From positions 20,416,001 to 20,480,000 of the forward strand of contig OX467086.1 in NCBI GenBank assembly GCA_950106755.1: a DNA stretch of 64,000 nucleotides, written 5' to 3'. The notes beneath the pieces were generated by a model that had not been told where the DNA came from, ran no database searches, and was given only the letters and a program-made list of their open reading frames with translations. Both the position numbers and the translations under genes were made by a program. Positions 25,736 through 37,464 of this stretch are shown here, one piece after another. This DNA comes from Climacium dendroides (taxonomy: Eukaryota; Streptophyta; Bryopsida; Hypnales; Climaciaceae). Numbering within the stretch: the stretch's first letter is position 1; every line of letters begins with the position of its first letter.

Positions 25736-26208
25736 AAGGAAATATGGTTTCTCCCATAATTCAAGTTGAAATCGATGTTTTCTTATTTGTAATAAGCTAT
25801 AACTAAAAGTGCTCATACATTTTGTAAAAGAAAAAAGAAAAAACTAAACTAGTAGTGGAGGAGCATTACAACTTGTTCTAGATAACAAATTGCACCTCCA
25901 AAAGTTTGTTGCATTGGATGGTGCATGTTACCCCCAACAACCTATCATTTAAAGGGTTGACATTCTTTTTATTTGCAAAGAAATTCATATTTTTTCCATT
26001 ATTCAAGTTGAAATCAATGTTTTCTTATTTGCAATAAGCTATAACTAAAGGTGCTCATACATTTTGTAAAAGAAAAAAGAAAAAACTAAATTAGTAGTGG
26101 AGGAGCATTAAGACTTGTTCTAGATAGCAAATTGCACCTCCAAAAATTTGTTGCATTAGATGGTGCATGTTACTCCAACAACCTCTCATCTAAAGGGTTG
26201 ACATTCTT
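25736..26208. repeat. Tandem duplication, period about 242 bp
   Basis: TTCAAGTTGAAATC(G/A)ATGTT begins near 25,760 in copy one and near 26,002 in copy two. The copies then run together for more than 200 bp (shared GCTCATACATTTTGTAAAAG, GTGGAGGAGCATTA, AAAGGGTTGACATTCTT) with only scattered substitutions. Confidence 0.8.
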
Positions 26209-26209
26209 C

Positions 26210-27188
26210 TAGTACGCCATTAGACGGAGAGGATTCTAACCAAAAAGAAAGATGCACCGGTTCATTTTCTAAACCGTAAATATAAAATCAAAACTTCAAG
26301 TAAATTTTGTTTTCAATTTTTAACTTCAAAAATAGAACAAATTAAATATTTTTCATATAAACATACCCCAAATAATCCAAACTAACCAAATGAAAAGCCA
26401 ATTATTAGTAAGTTAAGTTTGAGACTTGGAGGGATGGTTCAAATGATATATATAGGGATCCCTCAGTCAGCCTGACACCGAGAACCTTTTCCGAAACAAA
26501 CTCAAAAAAGTATCAACTGAAAAAGGTTCCATAATTATTGAGTATGGGGGGTGGGGTTTCTATGTTGCAATTTTCCAAGCCGTTGAGTGGTTGAGAAATA
26601 TTATTATTATTATATTGGAAGGAGGATTGATTGGTAGAGATCATATTTGAGAAGATCAGGAAGAGCATCTCCTGAGTGCACTTAGTTGCCTTTTACTTTT
26701 TTTTTATATGAATTACATTTGCCCTTTTCATGCAACTCCCTGGGGGCGGGCTCAAGTAATTTTCTTTGGTTTTTAAAACTTCAAGCTGTTATTTTCAATT
26801 GAAAGAATTATTTGTTATAGGGGGGTATGAAACAGAATGGTTAGTTTTTTCTCCTACCCCACCCCCTAAAAGTCAGAAAAGCCAAACAAAGCTAAGTTTG
26901 AAATTCCAAAAAAAAATTCTCTACGTAACTTAACCCTAGACGATGCCGCAGACTTTTTTTTTGTGTCCAATGAATGACAGAGAATCCTATCACATGTCTA
27001 TAATTTTGTTTTCATCCACAATCTGGGGATTACATCCAAGAGTTTTTATTTGTTTGAAGTTTTTTTGCGAAAAACTTCTAGTTTATTTGTCATTTTTTAG
27101 CCAAATTATTTTTTTTCTACTGCAATGTGGCACTAGAAAGCCCAAAGCCATGCTGAGCATCCATTGGAAGGGAGCTCTTGGAATCCAA
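26210..27188. other. AT-rich spacer, no gene recognised
   Basis: There is a short ATTATTATTATTATATT run near 26,600 and G/C homopolymers near 26,820-26,870. Nothing else stands out. Confidence 0.5.
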
Positions 27189-28419
27189 TTAACCCCAAAA
27201 GGACCATTGTCCCTTCGGGGGACAAATTGGATTTCGGGCAGGTACCTACGGGCTGAAGTTTTGTCATGATGTTTTGAAACTTTTTTTGAAGATAGAAAAA
27301 CTGATGAGCTTTGCGGGAATATAATTTTTTTTCACATTTGGTGCCTAGAAACAAAAGTTATGACCAAATAAGCTCAAAATAGGGGACAGGGGGCAATCCG
27401 GGCAGCAAAAAAAATTGTAAAATTTTGAATTTTGAATTTTTGGGTTTTTTTCTTGTAGATTATATTTTTGTCTGCATGGAAAGCTTTGATTCATTCCATT
27501 TGGACTTAAGGTAGGTGGCTCTTAAACCGACCTGGTTCTAAAACCGATCTGGTACATTTTACTTCTGAAATGTACTAACTGCGTACATTTCAGAAGGGGG
27601 TCGGTTTTAGAAACCACTGCGTTTCAACTTCAAAAATTTGTAACTAATTCCACAAAGGTCCAAAAAATATGAAACGATTTGGATTAGATGCCTATTCCTT
27701 TTTTCTTCCTACCGAAATTCACTGAAAATTGTTTTGAGCTGTTTAGCTGTCCCAAAAATGCAATCAGCTCTTAAAGGGTCAGTTTAAGAGCCACCTACCT
27801 TATTATAAGAAAGTTATGGACAATCTTGTTTATTGAGTAGTTAGAGCATCTTCCTGAAAAAATAACTTATAGAATTCATTTCTAAATGCAATTTTTACAA
27901 TTTTTTTGAAATTTTTTTTTACATGATTTTGTTTGCTTGCTAGAATAATCTCACCATTGGGATTAGTGCATTTTAATTCCATCTTAAAGATATTAATAAT
28001 TTAGATTTTCCTTCATTCTCATACCTACTTCTACTTAACAATTTTTTTAAGCATGAAATTTTATTTTATTTTTTAATTTTCTTTTTCCCTAGACTCTCAG
28101 CTCAATTTTCCACAATAAGGATTTAAAGCTCAAAACTCTGTAGTGCAAAAAATTTAAGTTAAAAAAGTTCAAAGTCAAATAATCTAGTTCCACAAGGTGC
28201 TGAAAAAATTATTTTTTTCACTTTAAACGCAAATATCTTTTAATCTATGTGGTGAAAATTTCTGAAATTTTTTCCACACATTTTCATAATAGTAAAGTAT
28301 AAGATCCTATGGTTGGATGTGTAGAATAAAAAAAATTCAAATTTTTTTACTCTTTGCTACAGAAATGGCAATTTTGAGTATTTTTTGGCAGAAATAAGGC
28401 CTTGGTCCTTTAGGGGTTA
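27189..28419 (+). mobile_element. Family E non-autonomous element, interrupted
   Basis: Ends are TTAACCCCAAAAGGACCA on the left and TGGTCCTTTAGGGGTTA on the right, a clear inverted pair. The body matches the reverse complement of 42,428-43,522 (AACAAAAGTTATGACC, GCAATCCGGGCAGC / CCCTTTCCCC region, GACAATCTTG, CATCTTCCTGAAAA, GATCCTATGGTTGGATGTG). A family A MITE sits at 27,507-27,802. Without it the element is about 935 bp and has no coding frame. Confidence 0.75.
27507..27802 (+). mobile_element. Family A MITE, intact, inserted in family E
   Basis: This is the best-preserved family A copy. Terminal repeats AGGTAGGTGGCTCTTAAAC and the near-exact inverse at the right are flanked by TA. Its body carries a small hairpin (TTCTGAAATGTAC against GTACATTTCAGAA, 27,565-27,600) and the family blocks. 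The other family E copy supplies the unoccupied site, and the comparison fits a TA target duplication. Confidence 0.85.
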
Positions 28420-28509
28420 TAGTAGAGGTATCCATTTCTGAATAGGTACCTACGTGCAACCTATAGGGTGCTCTATTCCCCACCAAGGTTGAGTTCAATT
28501 TCCTACCAA

Positions 28510-28830
28510 GCCTTGGAATGCATTTCAACTAATAAGGTCATAAGGCACATCCCAAAGTGGTAAGCAAAGAAAGTACAAAGTAGTGAGCAAAAAAGTAGTT
28601 TGGCTAAGATTGGAATTAGAAGCCTCTAGTAATTGTATATGGATTTGCAATACTTTTTGCCTCCCAAAATTAATAGTGATTTCAGTTCAAGTAATACAAT
28701 TGCCAAAAAAATTCAATCCCCATCATTTCTATCAATGCACCTCTACAAATATTTGCTTTACCGTGCAACACTCCAGACCATGTGCAGGATTGCTTGTTTG
28801 ATGGGTTACACCATCCCATTACCATTGGCA
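28510..28830 (-). repeat. Dispersed repeat family G, third copy
   Basis: It loosely follows 25,010-25,300: GATTGGAATTAGAA, TTTTTGCCTCCCAAAATT, CAATCCCCAT and TTGATGGG blocks in the same order. Divergence is strong. Confidence 0.35.
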
Positions 28831-29030
28831 ACCTAATTCCATCAATAGACTAGCCCAATTCAGCCACTTACTTTTGGTCCTAATTCCACCTAAAATTTCC
28901 CCCCTCAATTTCCTTCATTTTATGACAAAATCAAAGATTTTATGACAACAAGGGATAACATCTCACTCCATTAATAGAAAACATCTAGTACTTGAATAGG
29001 CAGTAATGGGTTGTTTAGGGGATGTTTTGG

Positions 29031-29239
29031 ACCCCACTCTCTATAAGTGGTTTTGTAATTTCAAGGCGGGCTGCTTCAAAAATTCATAGAAATTACAATT
29101 TTAATCGTAAAATTATAATTCCACTTGGGTTCGATCCGTGAAACAAGCACACACCTCTGAAAAATACGTGCCCCTCTTAGAATTCACCCAAAGATACTCA
29201 AATTGCAAATCAGGGTGGTAATAGGCTTGTCTACCTTAG
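29031..29239 (+). repeat. Family H repeat ending in CTACCTTA
   Basis: It matches the reverse complement of 37,045-37,230, with shared CACTTGGGTTCGATCCGTGAAA-like, CACACCTCTGAAAAATA and CAAATCAGGGTGGTAATAGG blocks. The end GTCTACCTTA joins it to the TA|AGGT group. Confidence 0.6.
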
Positions 29240-29393
29240 TGTCTTTTGTGCAGCTGACAAATGTGGTATTTCCTACTCTCTTTGTGGCTCAAAATAAATC
29301 CATGGATTCTAATGAGAAACTGTGTTTTGCAATGGAATGGAACACCAACACACAAAGTTGTGATCCAAATGAGTCCCGTCCGAGATGCATAAG

Positions 29394-29800
29394 TAAGGTA
29401 GGAGGCTCGAAATAAGAACTGTCCATATAGGTGGTTGTGAATGGATATGAAGTGGTTCTTAAATGGACCTTTGTAGTCCTTAAACGAATGGAAAGAAAAA
29501 AGCATTGTTAATGACAAGAGCCAATCGCAGTCTTTGCTTTCCCATTTATCTTCACAAGTTGCAAGTGAACAGTTCATGGAAGCCCTAGAGCCATAAATAG
29601 GGACCTATACCACATCTCGTTTGAAAATTCATAACTAACTCAAAAATGATCCAAAAAATATGAAACAACTTGGGTTAGATGTCAATTCCTCTTTTCTTTC
29701 AAGGAAAATTTACTGAAAAATATTTTGAGAAGTTTCACCTGCCCAAAATTCAGTTTCAGTCCTTAGATGCTTGCTTAGTGGACCGACTACTTTAGCTGAT
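29394..29800 (+). mobile_element. Family A MITE, degenerate
   Basis: The left end is TAAGGTAGGAGGCTCGAAAT. The body has ACAACTTGGGTTAGATGTCA and TTTACTGAAAAATATTTTG. The right end is worn (GACCGACTACTTTAG). Confidence 0.5.
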
Positions 29801-29999
29801 GCTGTGTGTTGACTGTAAGTTAAAGCCAGCTTGGATCCTGCAAAGACTTATCCACACAGTCATGTCCACCACCTTATTCAATTTATATTTAAGCTTGCTC
29901 AACTACCCTGTGCCACGTCACTTAGTGGGACTTGAAAAAAATGGCCAAATTTGAACTTAAGTGTTATAGTATTTTGCTCATGTGAATATGTGACTTCGA

Positions 30000-31114
30000 T
30001 ATAAGGTAACTCCCCTTCAAATCAACCACTCCTAAAAAATCAACCCCTATTTTCGAAGGGAAATTGAATAGGAGGGCACTCAAAATGGTGTGCATTAGAA
30101 GGACAAGTGACTTTAAGGTGGAGTTGGGGGCCATTTTGAGTAGTGTGCAACTCTATTTTTAATATTGTGGAGGTGGCAACCTTACAAGTGGTCAATTATG
30201 GGTACACTTTCTGTTGTTTTAACTTCTTCATTTTTTTACATGTTTTAATACTATTAATGTTATTTCTTCACGTGCATCAAATAGATTTTGGCATCATTTG
30301 CATGAATCTTTTAGCATGCTACACCTTGCATCTTTGAAAATTTGTAACTAATTTGTAATGTGTCCAAAAAATTATGAAATGACCACTTGCATTTTGATTC
30401 ATAGTCCCTCACCGATGTGCAAAAATTGTTGTTCATTTTTTAGAGCACATTGGGTATATCACAGAGCTTATGCGTGCGGTGTAGGTGTATTTATCTTATA
30501 AATGTCTAGGAAGCTAGAATTGCCAATTAGAATTCATTGGTAGTTGGTATTTTTGAAAAAAGACAATTGGTGGATTGGTGGCCAACCTCTACTCCATTCA
30601 TCCATGCGTTGCTACAATGCAATGAAATTTGGAGTTTAGTTTCAAAACCAATATGGCTTTGAAAGAAGAGGATTGGCATAGCCTTTTGCAAATTTGAAGT
30701 TGAAGGAAAATGCATGGTGAGAATTTCATGCTAGAGGAAATGAATCGGGAGATTTTGATAAAGAGAGGATGTAACCAGTACCCTTGGGACCCCACCCACC
30801 CTGCTTCTTTGTACAAAGAGGAAGCAAATTACCAAGACAACTCCAAAAGCTTCCAAAATATGGAGGACGCTAAGGGCCTCTTTACATACTCACTTGGTGG
30901 ACAAGTTTACAGCTAATCCAAGGAAGAAGACAAAAGTGGCTCCACCAATTCTCTTTCCAGGGTGGGCAAGCGAGAAAGGAGGAGTTGAAGACTCACCAAT
31001 ACCAATGAATTTAATACGAGTGAATTTTTTAATTGTTTCCCTGACCACCCACTGGAGCCTCATGAAAGTGCAATGCCTATTTTCCCTTGTAGCACTTGTT
31101 GTACAATTCCCCTT
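30000..31114. other. Spacer with a gene-like but unrecognised stretch
   Basis: Around 30,700-31,130 the GC content rises and two overlapping plus-strand frames (30,710-30,916 and 30,894-31,184) have ordinary amino-acid mixes, with minus-strand frames also open. No motif or homology is apparent to me. It may be a decayed gene or transposon fragment. Confidence 0.3.
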
Positions 31115-32390
31115 GATCACCGATACATGCAAGGAGGTCCTAAATCCATCTCATCTGATGAAGTACTTAGGACCAATAAGATGAAAATGCAAATTCTCCA
31201 AGGTAAAAGTAAAATCTTGCCTCTTATTTTGTGCCGTGTCTTTCAAATATATTCTTGATCCCTCCTAGCTGATTTTGGTCTCTGATTGCCAAATATGAAT
31301 TCAAAATTTGCAAAAAAATTCATGTGTAAATTTTTTTTTCTTAAAATTCTTCCGTTTTCATCCAGGGTAAAATTCTTGCGTTTTCACCCTATTGGGCTGT
31401 TGGGTTTATCATCCTACCCGGGATATTACTAAAGCATAGCTACAATATATTGACTGATACGTGTAAGGAGGTCCTAAATCCATCTCATCTCATGAAGTAG
31501 GATCAGCAAGATGAAAATGCAGATTCTCCAAGGTAAAAGTAAAATCTTGCCCCCTATCTTGTGCCATGTCTCTCAAATATATTCTTGATCCCTCCTAGCT
31601 GATTTTGGGTCTTTGATTACCAAATATGAATTCAAGATTTGCAAATATTTTTCATGTATAAAATTTATTTATTTATTAAAATTCTTCCATTTTCACCTAG
31701 GATAGAACTCCTACGTTTTCATCCTACTGGTCCATTTGTTTACCGTTCTGCTTGGATATTGCTACAATATACTGACCGATACATGTAATGAGGTTCTAAA
31801 TCCATCTCATCTCATGAAATAGGATTAGCAAGATGAAAATGCAAATTCTCCAAGGTAAAAGTTAAATCTTGCCCCCCTATCTTGTGCCATGACTTTCAAA
31901 TATATTCTTGATCCCTCCTAGCTAATTTTGGGTCTTTGTTTGCCAAATATGAATTCAAAATTTGCAAATTTTTTCATGTGTAAAATTTGTTTATTTTTTA
32001 ATTCTTCCATTTTCACCGGGGATTACCCCCCCTGCGTTTTCACCATGACTGCTGGTCCGTCGGGTTTGCACGACGTTAAATCGTGCCATCGAAGGTGGGC
32101 CAAGCAGGGTAAAATTAGTGTTGTAGGGAGAAAAGTAAAAAAGAAGCCCCCTATTTTGAGCCATGTCTAGGGTACGTTGCAGACTTCACCGAACTAATAA
32201 TTTGGGGTCTCTGATTGCAAATATGAATTCAGAATTTGCAAAAAAAAAATCATATGTGGCAAATAAAAAATTCCTGCGTTTTCCCCGGGTTAAATCCACC
32301 TCACCGGGCCCACCTTCGATGGCACGATTTAACGTCCTGCATCGGGTTTACCGTCCAGCCCGGGATACTGCTACAGTATACAGCTACAGT
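31115..32390 (+). repeat. Tandem array, about 330-bp unit, nearly four copies
   Basis: AAGGAGGTCCTAAATCCATC marks units at 31,131, 31,465 and 31,787 (the last reads AATGAGGTTC). Each is followed by ATGAAAATGCA(A/G)ATTCTCC, ATATTCTTGATCCCTCCTAG, AATATGAATTCA, a CGTTTTCA block and GGATATTGCTAC(A)ATATA. A fourth, more GC-rich partial unit follows from about 32,100 to 32,390 and leads into the GC-rich island. Confidence 0.75.
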
Positions 32391-32540
32391 ACACGGTATA
32401 TCCCCCTCTCTCTCTCTCCCTGCGCTCTCCCCAAGAAGATCTGAGATTCAGATTTGAGAGGTCAGACACTAGTCAGTCGGGTACATGCACCCGCCCCACC
32501 GATCCCAGTCACCATCTGCCACGGGGGCAGAGACTCTGAC

Positions 32541-32806
32541 ATGGCTGCATCAACGGAGAAGGAACCACCACCGTCGTCAGCAGCAACCCCCGCCGTCGGT
32601 TCCAAGCTGGCATTTCGAACGCCCACGAGTGAAATGTGTCCACTTGGCACACGCCTTTTGCTGAGGTGGCAATCTGGGCGGTGGGGATTTCGACACCTGG
32701 AATGTGGGGATCGTGGGGGGAGGGGGACCCCAAGCAGCAGCTGGATCCCATGAGTGGAACGGATTCTCTCTCCAATGCAGAAGCGACCGAGGCTTTGCTT
32801 CAGTGA
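32541..32806 (+). pseudogene. Unrecognised GC-rich gene fragment with a frame break
   Basis: A frame starts at the ATG at 32,541 with MAASTEKEPPPSSAATPAVG and stays plausible to about residue 35 before turning arginine/glycine-rich and stopping at 32,751. A second frame, open from 32,633 to the TGA at 32,804-32,806, reads AEVAIWAVGISTPGMWGSWG and ends in NAEATEALLQ, which looks more like real protein. A shift between about 32,633 and 32,690 would join them. No family is recognised. A CT-rich leader precedes it (32,400-32,430) and G and A homopolymers follow. A first exon of a live gene cannot be excluded. Confidence 0.35.
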
Positions 32807-32994
32807 ATGTGCGACATGGCGAGAAGGTGCAAACACACCCGTCCTAGACCATTAGTTAAGTGGGGGGGAAAAAAAAAAAACCCACAACCGTTGATGCAAA
32901 TGAGGGGGGGGGGGGGAGTGAAAATAAATATGTGTGCCTTCATTCCTCCAATGCCGTTGGTTTTTGGGGAAAAAAAATGTAGCTTTTGGTGGCA

Positions 32995-33227
32995 CTGTAA
33001 ACGATGCCAAGGACGTTTTCTAGCCAATAAATGACAAAGATTCGCTCCGTGTAGGACAAAAGTGCAACTATTCATCCTCCAAATTTTGTGGGAAAGGGAA
33101 TGTCTTCTGTAGTAGCTTGTTGTCCAATGAGTGTTTTTTTTTCGTTTTTTTAAACCAACAATTTACACAGTGACCCAAATAGATGATTTCTACGGTGACC
33201 AGCTCATCGTTTTAAGGATTAAGATTT
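32995..33227 (+). mobile_element. Family C MITE
   Basis: It aligns with 41,517-41,748 across its length: GATGCCAAGGACGTTTTCTA, AATGACAAAGATTCGCTCC, CCAAATTTTGTGGGAAAGGG, GATTTCTACGGTGACC. The left TTAACCC end is worn; the right end is ATCGTTTTAAGGATTAAG. Confidence 0.65.
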
Positions 33228-33430
33228 ACAATACATAATATGATATATCTCAAATATGATCCGAATGGAATGTGGAATACGACATATGATGTATAAGAAT
33301 GATGGATATATGAAATATGGGATACAAAAGACATATGAATATATGAATATATGGTATATTGATATGGTACAATGTACATATGCGGGTATTGATATGGGGT
33401 ACAATGTTGATATTTCCTACTCATTATTGT
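33228..33430. repeat. Cryptically simple ATATG-rich tract
   Basis: Variants of GATATATG, ATATGAAT and GATATGG recur without a fixed period. A mirror tract (CATAT-rich) lies at about 39,445-39,590. Confidence 0.5.
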
Positions 33431-33565
33431 CTCAATAGGGAGAAGGGCTACAAATTAAATGTATTTTAATTAAATTTGTCATTTAGTCATTTCCAGAAGT
33501 GAATGAATTAATTGGTAGAATGTGTCTTTTGTCACAATGATTTGCCTCACTATGCATTGGCCATA

Positions 33566-33858
33566 TAAGGTGTGGGGGTCCTAAAACCATCACTTTTGCT
33601 ATTGTGTCTGGTTACTACTATCAAGCTCGTCAAATTTTTCATTGATTTTCTTGTTCACAAATGAAAGGAGGTTCCAATGCATCCAAGAATATGATATTTG
33701 GATATTACATGCAAAAGTTGGGAAGGGTTTAAGTTTTCTTTATGGTAGAGGTTCTAAAATCATTTCTTCGAGACATACGTACACGTTAATTTGGAAGATG
33801 TATGCAAAGTGATGATGGCAATTTTAGGGGAGGTGCGATTTTGGGTGTACCCACCTCA
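33566..33858 (+). mobile_element. Family B MITE
   Basis: The left end is TAAGGTGTGGGGGTCCTAAA and the right end GATTTTGGGTGTACCCACCT. It matches 41,753-42,028 throughout (GTGAAAGGAGRTTCCAA, TTTGGATA, ATGCAAAAGTT, GGTTCT). It directly follows a C-type repeat plus simple tract, the same order as at 41.5-42.0 kb. Confidence 0.65.
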
Positions 33859-34299
33859 AGCCCCCTAAAGAGTTTGATAAAAATTCAAAATAGATGACAT
33901 AATTATTTGGAATTTTACTCCCAGATGATGTTTTGAAGTTGCTTAGATGTTGTATAGGAGGAGCACTAAGATGAAATCTCTAATCCAATTCTTTTTCTTT
34001 TGTTCATGGCTTGGGTTATGAGGAGTTATGAGGAGTTTCAATTTGTGGGTAGTTTGCAGGCAATTATGGAATCTCTATCTGAAGGTAAACTTTGAAGTCC
34101 TTTACTTAATTCAATTCTCAATACTTTTGGAAAAAAAATAAAAATATTAGGTGTAGATTGTTTATTACAACATTACAACCATTGGGATTGGCATTTTTCA
34201 ATTCCATAAACAAATTGTTAACAATTTAGTATTTTGAATCATTCTCTCCTTCTTTCTACTTAATTTTTTTTCTTATATGTTGTACAATTCCAAATCACC

Positions 34300-34612
34300 T
34301 TGAAAAAGGACTTCAAAGAAGCACCACCATTTTGGACATTTTTTCATACAAATGTGACCTTGAGGAGTGCAGCTACTTGTTTTTTTGTAGGGCCAAATTT
34401 TTTTTGGTCACTTCAAACGCTAATATCTTGCAACCTACATGGTGGAAATTTCTAAAACTTTTTCTACATCTTTTCAAGTTAGCATACTACAAGATCCTAC
34501 AGTTACTTGTGTCCAAAAATGATTTTTTCTACAATTTGGTACTTGTATCAAAAATGACAGTTTTGAAGCATTTATGGTGAAAACATAATAAAGAACCTAT
34601 AGTGGTTATTAT
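34300..34612 (+). mobile_element. Family E element, right-end fragment
   Basis: CACTTCAAACGCTAATATCT, CATGGTGGAAATTTCTA, AAGATCCTACAGTTA and a terminal AAAGAACCTATAGTGGTTA correspond to 28,220-28,419. Confidence 0.5.
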
Positions 34613-36080
34613 TACATTTGTTGCTTGACTCTTCGAGGTCACAAGACATTTCAAGATTTGATTGTTTTCAAAGTTTTGTTATGAAGTAGTACTTGCTTGA
34701 AAGAAAAATTTACTACTACTAATTGAATAAATATTCTTTTATTAATTACTATAGATTATATCCATATTATTAGAAATGTCTACATTGTCACCAAATAATC
34801 ATTTTTCAAATTTTTATTATGGATAAGATTTTGACATTTTTTTCATGAAATTTTTGTAGCAATTCAATTGACACCCCATTTGCTCCATTGTGTCATGGTA
34901 GTGTACATTCTAAACTTTCAAATGTCCTCCAATGATACATAGTTGCCATGAAGTAGTGTAGATAATCATATGGTGCAAAACGGTCTCTTACTTTACATAC
35001 CAACCATTGTCATTACAAACAATCTAAAAGAAGTTTGAGTGCCGATCCAAGGAGCACTGTATGAAGACCGCAAATCTTATATTTGCATTGGGTCACAATT
35101 CTAATTCCCATCATCCTCCAATACCAACTCCAATGAGTATGTCCTTCAACGATCATTGGCATTGCCATTGTTGTAAGAGTTGCAATCGATCTAGAGAAGC
35201 ACGAGGCTATTGGTTGTGGCAAAGTTTGTGGAATAAAAAGTACCCACGAAAGTCCAAAGAAAACCCTAAACTGACCTCTAATTTGATCACAAAAGTCAAA
35301 AAAGGTAGCTTTCAACTACAAGAAGCCACCAATATTGCTTTAGCGGTTTTGAGTTCATCAAATATGGATCTCTTCACTCTAAACTAAAGAGGTAGTAGCA
35401 GTTGAAGTCCACTCAAGTTCACCTACCAAATTCTCTCAAGATCTAAGTGTAAACTTCACAAACGAAAAAAAAAACTCTTCACAAAATACAGTTATAAATC
35501 CAAACTCCTAGCAAAAAGTATGATCCAAAAGTATGATTCTAAATTTTCAAAGCCAAAAAGCCAAAAAGTGCAAATACAAAAGTGAGTAAGTACAAGTGAT
35601 TAAGTGTCAAAAAAAGTAAATTTCAAATATTGAAGCCAAGCCCTCAAGTACCCCCAAGAAGGAATCCACCCTACCAACGATATGGGACAAATGACCCTCG
35701 AAACCTGCCAACAAAGCTATCTCAACAAAAACCCTTGAACCCCTTGCAAAGCTACCCATAACTAATTCGAATCAACAACTTTTTACTACGATGGCTATCT
35801 TTAATTTGTAAATGGTCCACATATCAACACCGCACGAAGTCCTCGCTTAAGATGCCGCAACAACTCCAATCCATTTGAAGAAATTGTGTCTCCCATACTT
35901 TGACACTCAACCAAATATCTCACCGGAATTGATGACCACCTGGGTACTTCTAAAGAGAGCCGTCCGGATGAATTTGAGTTGCGCAAATGTAACGTGTTCC
36001 TAATGGGTACAGAAAATTTAACATGGATTGTCAAGAATAATTATTTGGATGGTTATGTGGAGACACTCTGCATCTGGTAC
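34613..36080. other. Spacer, no gene recognised
   Basis: A 108-codon plus-strand frame (35,061-35,387) and nearby minus-strand frames lack motifs. From 35,400 to 35,800 the sequence is adenine-rich. I cannot assign a function or a repeat family. Confidence 0.4.
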
Positions 36081-36084
36081 TCTG

Positions 36085-36421
36085 TAAGGTACCAGGTCCA
36101 GAAATCACCCACCTAAGAGCTGACACTGAATTTTGGGGAGGCAAAGCTTCTTGAAATGAAATAATTTTCAGTAAATTCTCGTTGAAAAAAAAGTGGAATT
36201 GGCATCTAACCCAAGTCATTTCATATTTTTTGGAGCTATATGAAATTAGTTATAAAATTTTGAAGTTGAAATGGCATAGGGTTCTAAAATCGCCCACCTC
36301 CTAAAATGTATACTTTTTGTACATTGTTGAAGGCTATGAAAAAGCAACATATACACATAGTGTACATTTTGAGGATGGTTTTAGAGCCTGTGTGATTTTA
36401 GAGCTGGTTACCTTAAGTATT
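36085..36421 (-). mobile_element. Family A MITE, inverted
   Basis: The ends TAAGGTACCAGG and GGTTACCTTA are flanked by TA. In reverse complement the family blocks appear in order, and a TGTAC-rich hairpin of the kind found at 728-837 lies at 36,290-36,400. Confidence 0.65.
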
Positions 36422-37044
36422 GGGAAGTAAGCAATGTTATTATTCCTAAGGATTAAAATTTATTTTTTTGGTAGTTGGCAACAACCAAATTCATCATTTC
36501 TGGATTTTTGTTATTTGCAAATTTGTACTTTACTCATTCAAATTTCATGATTTCATCTATACGAGTGTGTCCCTTGTGCCGTTGCCACAATTAGAAGAAA
36601 AGAAAAAAAAAATTCAAAAAAAATTTCCTCATAAAAACTTTAAAATTCAACATTTTTTTGGATCATCAATCCAAATGTCATGAAATGAAACTTTTGCACC
36701 CCTCCTTGCAAAGAACTTTTTGATGATACCAAGCATGCAATTGGGGACGTACAATCTAGGAGATCTCATTGTAACAAACAAAACAAAAGAAAATAAAGAT
36801 AAGCCCTAACTTAAGTTATGGATTTTGATGATTATCATTTGCCATTTGAAGATCAAAAAATTCATTTTTGGAACCTCCAAATAGATTCTTGAAAATAAAT
36901 AATTTGATTTAATTTAATTTTCTTAAAAACTCTAAAATAATTTTGCCTTGGGCCAATATTTTGCCAATAAAAAACACACCATTGGGAAGCGTCGAAACCA
37001 ACAAAAACACCATCTCTATCCATTGTTTCCTGATGTATGAATGT

Positions 37045-37270
37045 AAGTAAGGTAGATAAGCCTATTACCACCTTGATTTGCAATCTGAGTATCTTAGGGT
37101 CAATTCCAAGAGGGACACATATTTTTCAGAGGTGTGTGCTTGTTTCACAAATCAAACCCAAGTAAAATTATAATTTTTTTGGATTAAAATTGTAATTTCT
37201 GTGAATTTTTGAAGTATTCAGCCCTGAAATTACCACTTAAGTTACCACCATCCACTGCACTTTCAATTTG
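37045..37270 (-). repeat. Family H repeat, inverted copy
   Basis: It starts TAAGGTAGATAAGCCTATTA and mirrors 29,031-29,239, including GGTGTGTGCTTGTTTCAC and ATTGTAATTTCTGTGAA. Confidence 0.55.
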
Positions 37271-37464
37271 GGATGATGGACAATTCTTTGTACATGTGAC
37301 AAATTGATTCATGTATTAACAGTGTTGGTATTTTATTTCATTTTTCAAAAAATAATGTATCTGATTTTTTTTCTTATTTAAAAAATCACATTCACACTTG
37401 TTATAACTTGATGAAGCTCTATGGAACTGTGTTAAAATTTAAGTTAAGTTAAAGTGCATTTGAC

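Noticed and set aside
29125..29140. GGTTCGATCC word resembling a tRNA B box
   Set aside because: No A box lies at the right distance and no cloverleaf can be drawn. It is part of family H, whose other copy lacks the word.
33228..33430. Considered as a satellite or CRISPR-like array
   Set aside because: ATATG variants have no fixed period and no spacers. It is a cryptically simple tract.
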